Origin: Phaseolus vulgaris
Lineage: Eukaryota; Streptophyta; Magnoliopsida; Fabales; Fabaceae
Reading direction: 5' to 3'
Length of the DNA stretch: 64,000 bases
Assembly: GCF_000499845.2 (NCBI RefSeq)
Contig: NC_023755.2
Span: forward strand, 8,122,752 to 8,186,751
Position numbers and translations under genes: made by a program. Positions 46,833 through 57,831 of this stretch are shown here, piece by piece; position 1 is the stretch's first letter, and each line of letters starts with the position of its first letter. A model generated the notes under the pieces. It had not been told where the DNA came from. It did not search any database and saw nothing but the letters and a program-made list of their open reading frames with translations.

Positions 46833-46889
46833 AAAAGGTTTCTGATTTATATTTGTTTTCCCTATGCTTATATGCTGTTTGATGAATCC

Positions 46890-46904
46890 AAAGGGGGAGA
46901 AAAA
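46890..46904 (+). other. Internal purine tract of D
   Basis: AAAGGGGGAGAAAAA, about 200 bases before the 3' LTR, shared with G (52885-52899). Possibly an extra polypurine primer. Confidence 0.5.
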
Positions 46905-47076
46905 TAGCTCACCATGCTAGGTGAAGCTAGCTGAAACAGGGAGTTAATTCTGCACCTTAAAACCTTTTCTCATGCTATGCAATGCTGCTATTTTTTTCTG
47001 GTTTAAAATCTGGTGCAGTGCCGGTTCTTAAAGCAACAAAGCTATGAGGTTAGCTATGGGGATTTGTCTCCATCAA

Positions 47077-47088
47077 ACAGGGGGAGAT
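47077..47088 (+). other. Polypurine tract of D
   Basis: ACAGGGGGAGAT directly before the 3' LTR. Confidence 0.8.
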
Positions 47089-48668
47089 TGTTGAAGATGG
47101 TTGCTACCCCTTCAAGATTGTGTTTGATGAAGACTTTTATGTACATTTCATGTGTATTTTGCTTTGCTTTAAGTGTGTCTTAGATGTTGTTTAAGAGTGT
47201 GCTTTTTGCTGAGTAACTCACCTCATAACCACTGGCCATGTGATAAGAACAAGCATAAGTTTTCTTAAACTGTTTTTCACATGTTTTACAAAACACACGT
47301 TTACTGCATAAAAATAAATCTGTTCTTTTCTAAATAAACAGATTCTTTTTTAAATTGATGCTTTGGCCAAGTCTTGTGAAAATTAGATTTTGTGCATCAT
47401 GTATTTTGATTAAGTCTTTTACCTTTCAAAATGACTGAGTTTTAAATAGTTAAACTTTCTCTGTTTTCGTTTTGAAAAAATAAATCTGTTCATCTGTAAA
47501 TGAATAGATTCTTTTTTTGTCTCTGGTGCATGGTCAAGTTTAAACGTTTTTCAGTTTTATCTCTGCACCAGAATGGTTGACTAAGTCTCCTCACTTAACA
47601 AATTCTCTAATTGTTTTATGAAAATAAATCTGTTCATTTTATAACAGCTTTAACTGTTTTTCAAAAATCTATTATTAGTTGGTTTTCTATAAAATGAAAA
47701 CTTGTTTCTGAGTTTAAACATCGTTCATACATTTGCAAAAACAAGTTTTACAGCAGAGAATTAAGAGTTTACAAAGGATTAGCATTTGTTCTTCAAAGAT
47801 TTCGAAAATCACAAAGTGCTTGTTCTTGGTTTGGTTCCAAAAGCTTGGTGTGAGGTGCTGCCACTGTTCTAGCAATCTTGCCTACTGGTTTAAGGCAGAT
47901 CTTTGTATCCTCAATCAGGTGTAGTCGTTTCACTTCTCATTTCTTGTAATAGTTTGGTTGAACACTCTTCTTGATAGGTTTTCTTGGAGAGTGTGTGTGA
48001 GCTGAAATAGGTTTTTTTCAGCAAGAGTACCTAAGTTCTTGTAGGTTTCAAGAACAGTAGGAATTGTGTTTGTTTGTACTGTGATTTAGTGAATTTCACC
48101 TTCGTTTTAGGTGAAGACTGGATGTAGCTCAGTTGAGTGAACCAGTATAACTGCCTTGTGTTCATTCTCTCTCAATCTCTGCATTTAAGTTTCTGCATAA
48201 TTGATAAAACAGCAAAGAAATAAATCTGTTCATTCATTAATAAATCTGTTTCTTCTGTGCTCGTTTCATCTTGCTCTTAATTTCTGGAAAAGTTGTTTGA
48301 TTCTGATAAGAACTTATAATTTGTTAAAAGTCACTGGAACAGGTTGATTGTAAAGGTTACTCAATTAATTGGTATGCTATCAATTGAACCTTAATCACTT
48401 ACTTGAAATTGAAGGTTGCTGTTTTTGCGATTCACTGTTTTACATTCTAATATCAGTGTGTGAGCATCTGAAAAATATATCTGCAGATCTTGTGATTAAC
48501 CTTGCTGTATAAACGCTTTTCAAACAAAAACAGTGCCGAAATAAATCTGTTCATTTTCACATAAATCGATTTATTTTCTGTAAACTGTGTTAAACACTGT
48601 TTCTGTGAGAAAGATTTAAAAGGTCAATTCACCCCCCCTCTTGAACTTTGGCACTATTAAACCCAACA
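47089..48668 (+). repeat. 3' LTR of copia D
   Basis: It is 1580 bases and closely matches 30812-32411. TATA box at 47688-47696. Confidence 0.93.
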
Positions 48669-48673
48669 GTTAT
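48669..48673 (+). repeat. Right target duplication of copia D (GTTAT)
   Basis: Matches 30807-30811. Confidence 0.9.
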
Positions 48674-49338
48674 AATGTGTGGCTTTAAACTAGAGGGCGG
48701 GTGAATGGTTTAAAGAGGGATTTCAAAATCTTTTAAGCCTTGAATGAACTTTCTTCCAGATTCAGTTGATAAAGAATTCAGTTTGCCAAAACACAAAGCT
48801 AAAAGCACAGCACCAGAAAAACAATCGGTTGTGTTTCGCAGAAACAATCGGTTTTTTATACCAGTATACAAATATCAAAACTGAATTTAAAGAGTTAAGG
48901 GAGAGAGAGAATGCACACAGAGATTTATACTGGTTCACTCTAAACCCAAGAGCTACATCCAATCTTCTCAGAAACCACTGAGGAATTCCACTAAGCCATC
49001 AAACCTAGATCACTTACAACACAACCAAGAAAGTGACCTTGATCCCCTCAAGACACACACTTCTCTTGGCCAACACTAAGAATGCTGATCTTGATCCCCT
49101 CAAGAACACACAACACTTCTCAGCAAACACACAGAAGAAATTTGTTCAATAGATACAAGGATTACACTTGTTATAGAAGCAAATCTGAAATCAAAATACA
49201 AGCAGAAATTTTATCTCACACTCTTAGATCAATCTCAATCTCTAAGCAATCTCAACTCTTTAAAAAACTCAAATATTTTCTTGTTAAAACCCAAATCTGT
49301 TTTACTGAATATATTGAAAGTTGTTTGTTATCAAATCT
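48674..49338 (-). repeat. Remainder of the E 5' LTR
   Basis: Minus-strand sequence with GGATGTAGCTCTTGGG and GTGAACCAGTATAAA matches the D LTR blocks GGATGTAGCTTAGTTGAG and GTGAACCAGTATAA, so this is an LTR of the same lineage in opposite orientation. It holds two AAACAATCGGTT motifs. It is cut at 49338 by the F LTR. Confidence 0.75.
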
Positions 49339-50138
49339 TGATCCTGCCTGTTGACCGGAACGCTGGAAACTGCCTCGTCAAGAGATCGACGTGCGCACCG
49401 CTTCAAACCTCCGTTCCTCTTCGAGATCCACCTCAAGAACCTGCAAAGGAACAGAACGGCGCCGCTGCGGCCGATCGCACTCCAACGCCCAAGTCAGTCA
49501 CCGAATCACCAAATACTAAGAGAACAGGAACCGTGCAAATTCTCTCTCACAGTGTGCTCTAGAACTCGCAAGCGTAAAGAGTATAATCTGAACGTGCGTA
49601 CCTGAGAAAGTTCGTTGAGAACTCTTATATACCTGGTTACTTTCTCTCTCCTGGCAGTTACAGACTTGGACACGTGGCTCGCATCTAGTCGTACACGTGC
49701 CTTCATCTGGAGCCTCCTTGACTTGGGCGCTGCTTCTACTCTCGTTTTTGGCTAAGTTACTTATGCATGGTACTGCCCAGTGTATAGCTAACTTGGGAGT
49801 GCGATCTCTACTGGAACTGGCGAGTTAGGGTGCCTTCATACACCTTCCCTGTGGTCTCGCCGGCCGCCTTCATAATCTGCACCACCTTCATCTCTGGCGA
49901 TGTGCTTGCTCTGGCGATCTCCAATCACTAGGTCGCCTGAGTTTACATCTGGCGACTTCATCTTTAACCCGGTGATCGCCGATTCTGGTATGCTGGAGAT
50001 CGGAACACGCCAACTTAATAACTGGCGACTTCACGAGCCCCCCCGACTTCCTTCCCTTCTGCCAACCTGGCGCCTTGTCAACACGCCTATACTGCAGCTG
50101 GATGCCACGTCATCACTTCCGACTACCAGGGCGGTACA
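49339..50138 (-). repeat. LTR of element F
   Basis: It is 800 bases, with plus-strand ends TGATCCTGCC and GGGCGGTACA. TATA at 49624-49631. Confidence 0.9.
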
Positions 50139-50739
50139 CAAGCCCCCCAGTCTTAAGCGAAGACTTGTCCAGCGAAAAGACTAGAGGAGTCACGTCAACG
50201 CCGGTCTACGTGGCACTGACGCAGAATTCCAAGCGGTTGTACCTTCTGCTTCTCTGACGCTCCACCAGACCCCTCACCCATCGTTCGACACGTGGCTTCA
50301 TCAACGGTTACCTTCAGTTACCGTTTGCGCTTCCCAAACCCATTTCGAAAAAACTCTTAAACCCATTTTCACTCCACACTGTTCCATCACTTTTCTTCGT
50401 ATTCACAAACGTTTTAACTTCCTCCTGCAAAAAACTCTCAGCGCTCTCCAACATTCTGAATCACCATCATCCTTCATCGTCTTCCTGATCATCAAAAGGT
50501 ACCTACTTTCCTTCTTCTGCTGGTTTTTCTTGCATTTTAACCGATTCGCATCATCCTGTAACTGTCTGGTGCATACGCTGTGGGTTGCTTTTTCCATTTC
50601 TCCTTCTGCGTAACTTAGGGCTTCGTCAATCGTCGCAACGAACCTTCGTTCGTTCGCTTTTCACCCTTCTCCCACGATCGAGTCAGCCTCTGCGAACCCT
50701 GACCATTTTTCCTTTTCTTCTTCCTTTGCAGCTTCGAGA
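50139..50739 (+). promoter_or_regulatory. Upstream region and leader intron of the F antisense gene
   Basis: Polypurine tract and AGTCTT/AAGACT hairpin at the start, G-box GACACGTGGC at 50287-50296, likely leader intron at 50499-50731 (AAAG/GTACCT donor, CTTCCTTTGCAG acceptor), 8 bases before the ATG. Confidence 0.5.
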
Positions 50740-51682
50740 ATGACCCGCTCAAAGATCACCCCGAATCCTCCTCCTTCATCGCGACACCCATCTTCTCAAG
50801 CACTCATCCCACCGCGAGCACGCGGTGCTTCATCTTCCCAGGCTGAGAGGCCTGCACCTTCCCGCCCCAACCTGGCCCAGGCGACTCCACCTATCGCCGG
50901 AGGAGCCCCCGTTCCCCCGCCAGACTTCGAAAAACTCTACCCATGGGCCAACTCGACCCTGTTGAGGGAAACGTCTTCCGTGAACACTGCTGGAGCAGTC
51001 ATGCGATTGACTAAGGGGGATGAGCCTCATCAATCATTTCATAAGGAGCACGATGAAAAGATGATAGTGCTGCCTTGCCCCCCCGATCTACTCGTTTGTG
51101 CCGACGATAAGGTGAGCGCTGACGGGCCCTTCTGCTTCGTCTACACAACCTTATTCAAGAAGGTGAAGCTCAAGTTCCCTTTCACCCGTTTCGAAAGGGA
51201 GCTCCTTACCGAGCTCAACATCGCCGCCGCCCAGCTTCATCCCAACAGCTGGGCGTTTGTGCGAGCATTCCAAGTGATGTGCGACCATCTGGGGTTGCCC
51301 GCATCCGTGGACGTGTTTCTGTTTCTCTTCGAGGCCAAGCACCCAGGAGACCGCCTGTGGATTAGCTTGAATGCGATTGCTGGGAGGTCGATCTTCTCCA
51401 TCTTCCAGAAATCCTATAAGGACTGGAAAGGGAAGTTCGTCCAAGTGCGCCCCAACGACAAAGACGACTCCCTACTCGACGGCTTCCCCTTGTACTGGGT
51501 GGACAAGGGGAAAAAAGAGTCCAAGAGCTGCTTCAGGAGACCCAGAAGTCCTGATAGCATGGGAGCGTTGGACAGAGATCTCTGCCTTTTCTGGAAAAAG
51601 GTGGCGGATGCCAACATCACCTTCCTTACCACCACCCTGATCTGCTTCGAATTCTACGAGGATCAACTCGAAATTCGAATAG
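50740..51682 (+). pseudogene. Antisense gene of F, exon 1 only
   Basis: 943 bases, fully open, with the shared head MTRSKITPNPPPS and the Transposase_28-like blocks KFPFTRFERELLTEL, QLHPNSWAFVRAF and PASVDVFLFLFEA. The phase-1 donor ATAG/GTTAG is kept, but the intron runs into copia G sequence after about 155 bases and exon 2 is lost. The gene cannot make its coiled-coil half. Confidence 0.75.
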
Positions 51683-51837
51683 GTTAGAACATTTAAACTG
51701 TTGTTTTAATACTGCTTCTGTTTAACTGTTTCTGGGCGTCTTGTGCATTATGCGCAAGACTTTGGTTTTGTTTTTCTGCACCGATCATCTGCTTTGCTGC
51801 ATACTGCCTTATGCACTTATTTTCTCTCTGAGTTAAC

Positions 51838-52704
51838 TACCCTAGATCCTATCTAAGACAGCTCAGCAACAGCAAGCACAGCCAAGCCTTCAGCATCCTA
51901 AAAAGGGTTTGGATTCTTCAAAGCTTGAACACCACTTGGTTCAACAACTTCTAGCTCACATCATTGCTTGGAAACTCACTCCTAGAGGTAGCAATCATGT
52001 TGTTCTTCATGAGGAAGACTTGATATTGCTTTACTGCATAATGGATCAAATCAAGGTAAATTGGGTGAGTACTATGGTGGAACATATGCTCAAATAAAAA
52101 AGGCTCCCTGATTATCGCTTTCCATCTGCAATATTTGTATCCAAACTAATTGAATATTTGGAAGTGGATACTACAAATGAAAGAAATGACACAATCAAAG
52201 CAACAAGTGAGATAGATAATTCTACTCTCATCATGATAGGTTTTCAAAAGGAAGAAAACTCATGGGTGTTTCGAAGAATTGCTACTCCAAGGATGGAACA
52301 TGGAGCTTCCAATCTAAAGAATGCAGAGGAAGATGATGCTAGTGTGCCTATGGAAGATGAAACTGTGCAGGCTGCAGAGGCATCATGCTATGAGATGCAT
52401 CATTCATCATCACACAGGGTAGAATCACCACCTCAACCATATATGCATCACAGGGAGGAATGACCAATTTATTCATTCATGAATGAAGATGTTGTTGCCA
52501 CAAATTACAATGCTCTGGTTGCATATCAAGCACCTGAGTATAGAGGTGAACATTTATCAATGTTTGAAAGACAGGTTCTTCACCGACTTGATACACTCAC
52601 AAACATATTTTGAAATGACTCAAGCTAGGTTTCAACACCTAGATTATCAAATTGAAGGATACCAGGAGAAGTTACCAGAACTTTACTACAAGCACAAGTG
52701 ATCC
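51838..52704 (+). pseudogene. Extra ORF remnant of copia G
   Basis: AHIIAWKLTPRGSNHVVLHEEDLILLYCIM (51950-52097) is the D-ORF C-terminus and ends in the same HMLK stop. Further open pieces follow: 52158-52463 (acidic, EEDDASVPMEDE) and 52483-52701 ending FQHLDYQIEGYQEKLPELYY. These suggest a longer ancestral ORF with a helical tail, now split by stops and frameshifts. Confidence 0.6.
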
Positions 52705-53074
52705 TTCTCCAAATCCTTCAATTTATATGTCCTGTTGAACAATTTGTTTTAAATTTCCTACAATATTTGATTTTTTATTTCTGGACTATAATAGCACCTT
52801 ATGGTGTTTTTATTTTTGAACTGTCATGTATGGCTATTGTGTGTTTCCTTCTTTATCTGTGCCATAATTTTGTTTGATGAATCCAAAGGGGGAGAAAAAT
52901 AGCTCATGCAGATTGCTTCTGCAAGTGTATGCAGGTTTTAGTTGCAAGAAGGTACAAATCTTTAAATCTGTTATGGTTCACTACTTGGATTTTTCTCTAT
53001 ATATTCTAGATTTTTATTGCAGGTAACATTCTTTGGTTATAACCTTCCTTCAAAGCAATGCTTAGCAATAGGGA
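52705..53074 (+). other. 3' UTR of copia G before the solo LTR
   Basis: T-rich. Holds the internal purine tract AAAGGGGGAGAAAAA at 52885-52899. No gene. Left target duplication AGGGA at 53070-53074. Confidence 0.6.
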
Positions 53075-54321
53075 TGTACCGTCCCGTATCCGGACACTGA
53101 CTAAGTCAAGGTCAAAGTCAACGACTGGAAGGTCAAAAGTCAACGCAAGGCGTCGCCTAGGTGTAGAGATGCCAAGAGGAAGCGTCGCCAAGGCCAGGCG
53201 TCGCCAAGGCAAGGCGTCGCCAGGGGAAGGCGTCGCCAAGGCAAAGCGTAGCCCGGATGGAGGCATCGCCTCGCTAGGGCGTCGCCAGATCAAACAGTGC
53301 TAAAGTAAGGCAATCACGGTGTGGTTCCCCGATACCCATGGGTAGGAAAGACCATGGAGGGAGCGACGCCGTGAGAAGGCCCCGGGTCCCAATAGCATGG
53401 GGCAGCAGTAAAAAGAAAGAAAAGGTGGCTTCAAGGCCATAGTAACAGTACCAGTGAAGGGCAGCCTGACTCGTGACGTGCTCCTGCCGCCCCAGAGACG
53501 CCCGTAGGGCAGATACGACTCAAGAGGAAAGTCACGCCCAGGGCAACCGGGTGCAAAGTACAAAAGGAAGGCAGATACGCTCTCAAAGGAAGTGACTAGA
53601 TACTTGGGGGCATGAGTTGGCACCCCAAAAAGTCACCCCTAGCGCAGTAGCACTCCCAGCAGGAGGACTCACATGTAGAAACGTCCCCAGGTGGGCCGAA
53701 GCGCCCCCAGATGGGGTCATGGCGTCGTGAGGCCCTCCACGTGTACGACAGCCATGCCAGAATAGAAACACCCTTTAGTCAGGTGCCAGGTAATTAAAAG
53801 TTATTCAATACAGTTTCCCTTTCGAGCATTCAGGTACTATAATGGCTCCCGAGCATTTCAAACGTCTTAAATGCGCTACGTTTTCTAAATTAAGCGCTTT
53901 AATGAGTGCGTTACGTTTGTGAGTAAAAGCGCTTTAAGGCGCTTTAAATGCTTGGGTAGTTTAAATAGCGCAGAGAATGTTGGAAAAAGGGTTGGAACCT
54001 TCGGCAAATTTACCAGAGAACTCTCTAGTTGCTTGCTCGTGCTTCAAGTGACTGGGGAATATTTTTGCCTGAAGGAGACAACACACACATATACAAAGTT
54101 AATTCACCACCTTCAGAGTGCCACACGCGGTGCTCAGACACGGAGGTGGACAGTTTTTGGTGTTTCTTGCTGGCTGACTTGAGCGTCGGAGTGCACACGG
54201 CCGCTAGGGCGCCTCTTTGTCCTCTTTTTTTTGCAGGAATCCACAGGCAACCAGTGGGAAGGTGTCCCTAGCTGACGGTTGAGGTCGCGCACGAAGACGT
54301 CCTGGTCAACCGGACGGAACA
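53075..54321 (+). repeat. Solo LTR of family A
   Basis: It is 1247 bases, TGTACCGTCCCG to CGGACGGAACA, flanked by AGGGA at 53070-53074 and 54322-54326. Has GTCAA cluster, GGCGTCGCC array (53150-53285) and TATA-like box (53959-53969). Left by LTR-LTR recombination after insertion into G. Confidence 0.93.
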
Positions 54322-54352
54322 AGGGATTTGTCTCCATCAAACAATGGGAGAT

Positions 54353-55666
54353 TATTGAAGATGGATGAAGCTTCTCAGCAACTTAGTGTGTGTTTGATGT
54401 AGAAAATTTTATTGTTTGCTTTGAAGTTAGTGATGATGTTACTAGTGGTCATTGTAGGTTAGAAGTGAGTTTAAGGTGGCCTTTTGCTTAGTGACCTACT
54501 TCATATCCTTAACCAAGGTAGTAGGATTAAGCACGAAAAGGTATTGAAAACTCTTTAGTCAAAACTTAAGTTTTCTCAAAATTAGGTTACTGCACAAAAA
54601 TAATTTTGTAGATTTATAAAACAATAGATTTATTAATGAACTGGTTAATGTTTTTCAAAATTCTATTAGGGCACCAAACAGTTTGTTGCAACCCGTTATT
54701 TTTTTTAAGATGAGCGGGAAGTGGTTTTAAAATCATCTTGTGAATTTCAGAAAAACAATCCAATTATTTTAACTTCAACATGTTCTTTTTATAACAGCTT
54801 TTCAACTGTTTTTTTCAAAAATGTTATGAATTGGTTTCTATATAAAGAGAGGCACATCTCATATGAAAAAAAACTGAGTGATCATGTTTTTGAACATAGA
54901 TCAAAGAGTTTTCATTGAGACACAAAAGCTTTGAATGTTTTCTTGAAAGGTTCTCTTAAAGAATTCAAGTGTGCTTGTTCATTGTGTGCCTTGGTCAAGG
55001 GTTAAGGTTCTATCATTGCTGGACTGTAGAAAAGTGATGTTTGATTTAGGGTTCTTGCATCTTGTTTTCAGGTGCTTTCTTTCCTTATTCATTCTTGTGT
55101 AAAGGAACCGTATAGACACTTCTCGATAGGGTTTCTTGGAGTGTTCTTACTGTTGAAATAAATTTTTTCAGCATTGTGTGTGCCTTATTCTTGAAGGGTT
55201 CAAGAACCACAAGGTCTTGTAATTTGTTTTGTATTGATTAGTGGATTTCACCTTGGTGTGAGGTGAGACTGGATGTAGCTCTTGATGAGTGAACCATTAT
55301 AAACTGTGTGTTCATTTTTCTTCTCAGTCCCTGCACTCGTTTTCTACATAATTGGATAATCTGCTAGAAAATAAATCTGTTAAAGATTTAAAGTTTAATT
55401 TCTGGGTGTTAATCTTCTTGCAGTAAAAGATCCTACACTGTTATAGAAAAGCTATCTTTTAATTTCAAGATAACTAGATTAAGGTTCTGGATTTGAAAAA
55501 GTAATCAGAAAATAAATTTGTTCTTTTTTAAAATCAATTTGTTTATTTTCTCAGGATTACTAGAAAACAGTTTTTGTTTGTGAAAATTTTAAAAGCTCAA
55601 TTCACCCCCCCCCCCCCCCCCCCTCCCCCTCCCCCTTCTTGAACTTAGGCACTAATAGAACCAACA
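54353..55666 (+). repeat. 3' LTR of copia G
   Basis: Begins TATTGAAGATGG (TGTTGAAGATGG in D) after ACAATGGGAGAT, ends ACCAACA. TATA box CTATATAAAG at 54839-54848. Near the end a run of 19 C (55605-55623) replaces the 7-8 C of the D LTR. Confidence 0.85.
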
Positions 55667-56454
55667 TGATGAACCCAGTCCCACATGGAGGTTGCACAAA
55701 GTGTATAGGTGGGATCTAGAACAAGACCAACTCATTAAATCCCTTTTTGATACAAAAGACTCTCGTATCTTCAAAAATGCTATGAATAAAGTTAGGCATG
55801 GTCAATATAAGGGGACCTTGATTCCACCACTTATTGGAGCAAACTTGGACCAACATTAGAGTTATACATAATTTCAAAACAAGAGTGACATTGCCATGGA
55901 AAATCAGGCTATTGAGAAGGGAGCCTCAGCCTACTGTGGTGGTTCCATATCTACAACAATTTACTTTGAATTTTCTATTTTTAATTTAAATACAATATAT
56001 TAGACTTATTTATTCAATTAATTTTTACTATATGTTTAGAAAGCCAAATCAGCATCAGAGCATCTCGCTCAAGTGAGCCCATTCTCGCTTGAGCGAGATA
56101 GCGCTAGAGACATTGGGCCTTTTTATGTTTCAAACGAGCCCATCAACGTCACACAATAAGTCACTAAACCCTAGCAAATTAGCATAAATAAAGGGGTGAG
56201 GAACAACCCTGGTGTGCAAGATTGAGAGGAAAACACCATTGAGTGACTTGTAACCCAATTGGGACAATAAAGGGTGTTAGAAGATGTGGAGCTAATTCTA
56301 CCTTGTCGATTTAGGAGTAATTTGTTCAATCTTTTATGTATCGAGGTGATGTCTTAATATAATATTCTTTTCTTGATTGATTACTGGTATTATTGTTTTA
56401 CTTCTAATTCTTGATTTAGAATCTTAAATCTAACTGAAAAGTATTTTTACGGTT
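55667..56454. other. Unassigned segment between G and H
   Basis: The first 190 bases (55668-55858) have one open frame with WRLHKVYRWDLEQDQLIKSL, which I do not recognise. Then AT-rich DNA, then a 16-bp hairpin (56062-56099), then sequence looking like an LTR promoter/leader of another element (CATAAATAAAGG, CAATTGGGACAATAAAGGG). I cannot assign it. Confidence 0.4.
56062..56099. other. 16-bp hairpin
   Basis: ATCTCGCTCAAGTGAG, loop CCCATT, CTCGCTTGAGCGAGAT. One mismatch in 16 pairs. Confidence 0.75.
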
Positions 56455-57234
56455 CTGACCGGAGCGCTGGAGAATGCCTCGTCAAAGGATCGACGTGCGC
56501 ACCGCTTATCGCCTTCGTTCCTCCCTGGATCTACTTCAAGAACCTGCAAAGAAACGACACGGCGCCGCTGCGGCCGATCGCACTCCGACGCTCAAGTCCG
56601 TGACGGTATCACCAAATACTAAGAACTAGAACCGTGCAAACTCTCTCTCACAAACAGCTCTGTCACTCGCAAGCGTAAAGTGTATGAACTGAACGTGCGT
56701 ACCTCAGAAAGTTCGTTAAGAGCTCTTATATACCTGGTGATTTTCTCTCTCCTGGCAGTTACAGACTTGGACACGTGGCTCGTATCCAACTGTACACGTG
56801 CCATCATCTGGAGGCTCCCTGACTTGGCGCTGCTTCTACTCTCATTTTGGCTAAGTTACCTATGCATGGTACTGCCCAGTGCATAGCTAACCTAGGAGTG
56901 CGATCTCTACAGAAACTGGCGAGTTAGGGTCTTCATACACCTTCCCTGTGGTCTCGCCGGCCGCCTTCATAATCTGCTTCTCCTTTATCTTCGGCGATGT
57001 GCTTGTTCTGGCGATCTCCGACTGCTTGGTCGCCTGAGTCTGCATCTGGTGACTTCATCCTCAACCTGGCGATCGCCTATTCTGGTAAGCTGGAGATCGG
57101 AACACGCCAACTTAACAATCGGCGACAACACGTGCCTCCCGACTTCCTTCCTAACTGCCAACCTGGCGCCTTGTTAACACGCCTACACTGTAGCAGGGTG
57201 CCACGTCATCATACCCGACCACCAGGGCGGTACA
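56455..57234 (-). repeat. 3' LTR of element H
   Basis: About 780 bases, ending GGGCGGTACA. The start lacks the first ~14 bases of the family (TGATCCTGCCTGTT), so the left boundary is uncertain. TATA at 56724-56731. Two ACACGTG boxes near 56770-56800. Confidence 0.82.
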
Positions 57235-57831
57235 CAAGCCCCCCAGTCTTAAGTGAAGACTTGTCTAGCGAAAAGACTGAAAAAGCCTTCGTTAACACCG
57301 GTCTACGTGGCATTGACGCAGAATTCCAAGCGATAGTACTTTCTGCTGCTCTGACGCTCCACCAAACCCTTCGCGCATCGTTCGACACGTGGCTTTCATC
57401 AACGGCTATCTTCATCTGCCGTTAGCGCTTCCCAAAACCATTTCGAAAACCCTTAAACCCATTACGTTCCACTGTTCCATCACTTTTCTTCGTGTTTGCA
57501 AAACGCTCTAACTTCCCTCTGCGAAAACTCTCGACGCTCTTCAAAGTTCCAGATCACCATCTTCCTCCCTCGTCTTCCTGATCATTGAAAGGTAATTACT
57601 TTCCTTCATCTGCTGGGTTTCCTTGCATTTTCACCGATTTGCATCATCCTGTAACTGCCTGGTGCATACGCTGTGGGTCGTTTCTCCATTTCTCTTCTGC
57701 GTAACTTAGGGCTTTGCCGATCGTCGCAACGAACTCACATTCGTTCGTCGTTTCACCTTCCTTCCATGACCGAGTCAGCCTCAGTAACCCCCTGATTGTT
57801 TTTCCTTTCTTCTTCCTTTGCAGTTGCTATC
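57235..57831 (+). promoter_or_regulatory. Upstream region and leader intron of the H antisense gene
   Basis: Polypurine tract with AGTCTT/AAGACT hairpin, G-box GACACGTGGC at 57384-57393, likely leader intron 57592-57823 (AAAG/GTAATT donor, CTTCCTTTGCAG acceptor), 8 bases before the ATG. Confidence 0.5.

Larger units (their letters stand above)
30812..48668 (+). mobile_element. Element D: SIRE/Maximus-like Ty1/copia, full length, carrying A2
   Basis: TG...CA LTRs (30812-32411 and 47089-48668), GTTAT target duplications, primer site, gag, protease, integrase, RT, RNase H, a downstream extra ORF and a polypurine tract. Without the A2 insertion it is about 9.35 kb, normal for this lineage. The integrase frame is continuous across A2 once A2 and one duplication are removed (frame arithmetic checked). 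Confidence 0.93.
49339..51837 (-). mobile_element. Element F: truncated family-B element
   Basis: LTR plus the first exon of the antisense gene. It breaks off inside the antisense intron at about 51837, where G sequence starts. The right LTR and pol are missing. Confidence 0.82.
51838..55666 (+). mobile_element. Element G: 3' end of a third SIRE-like copia, with a solo LTR inside
   Basis: Contains the end of the extra ORF, internal purine tract, polypurine-like tract and 3' LTR in the same order as D. The 5' part is missing. It is interrupted by a family-A solo LTR (53075-54321). Confidence 0.8.
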
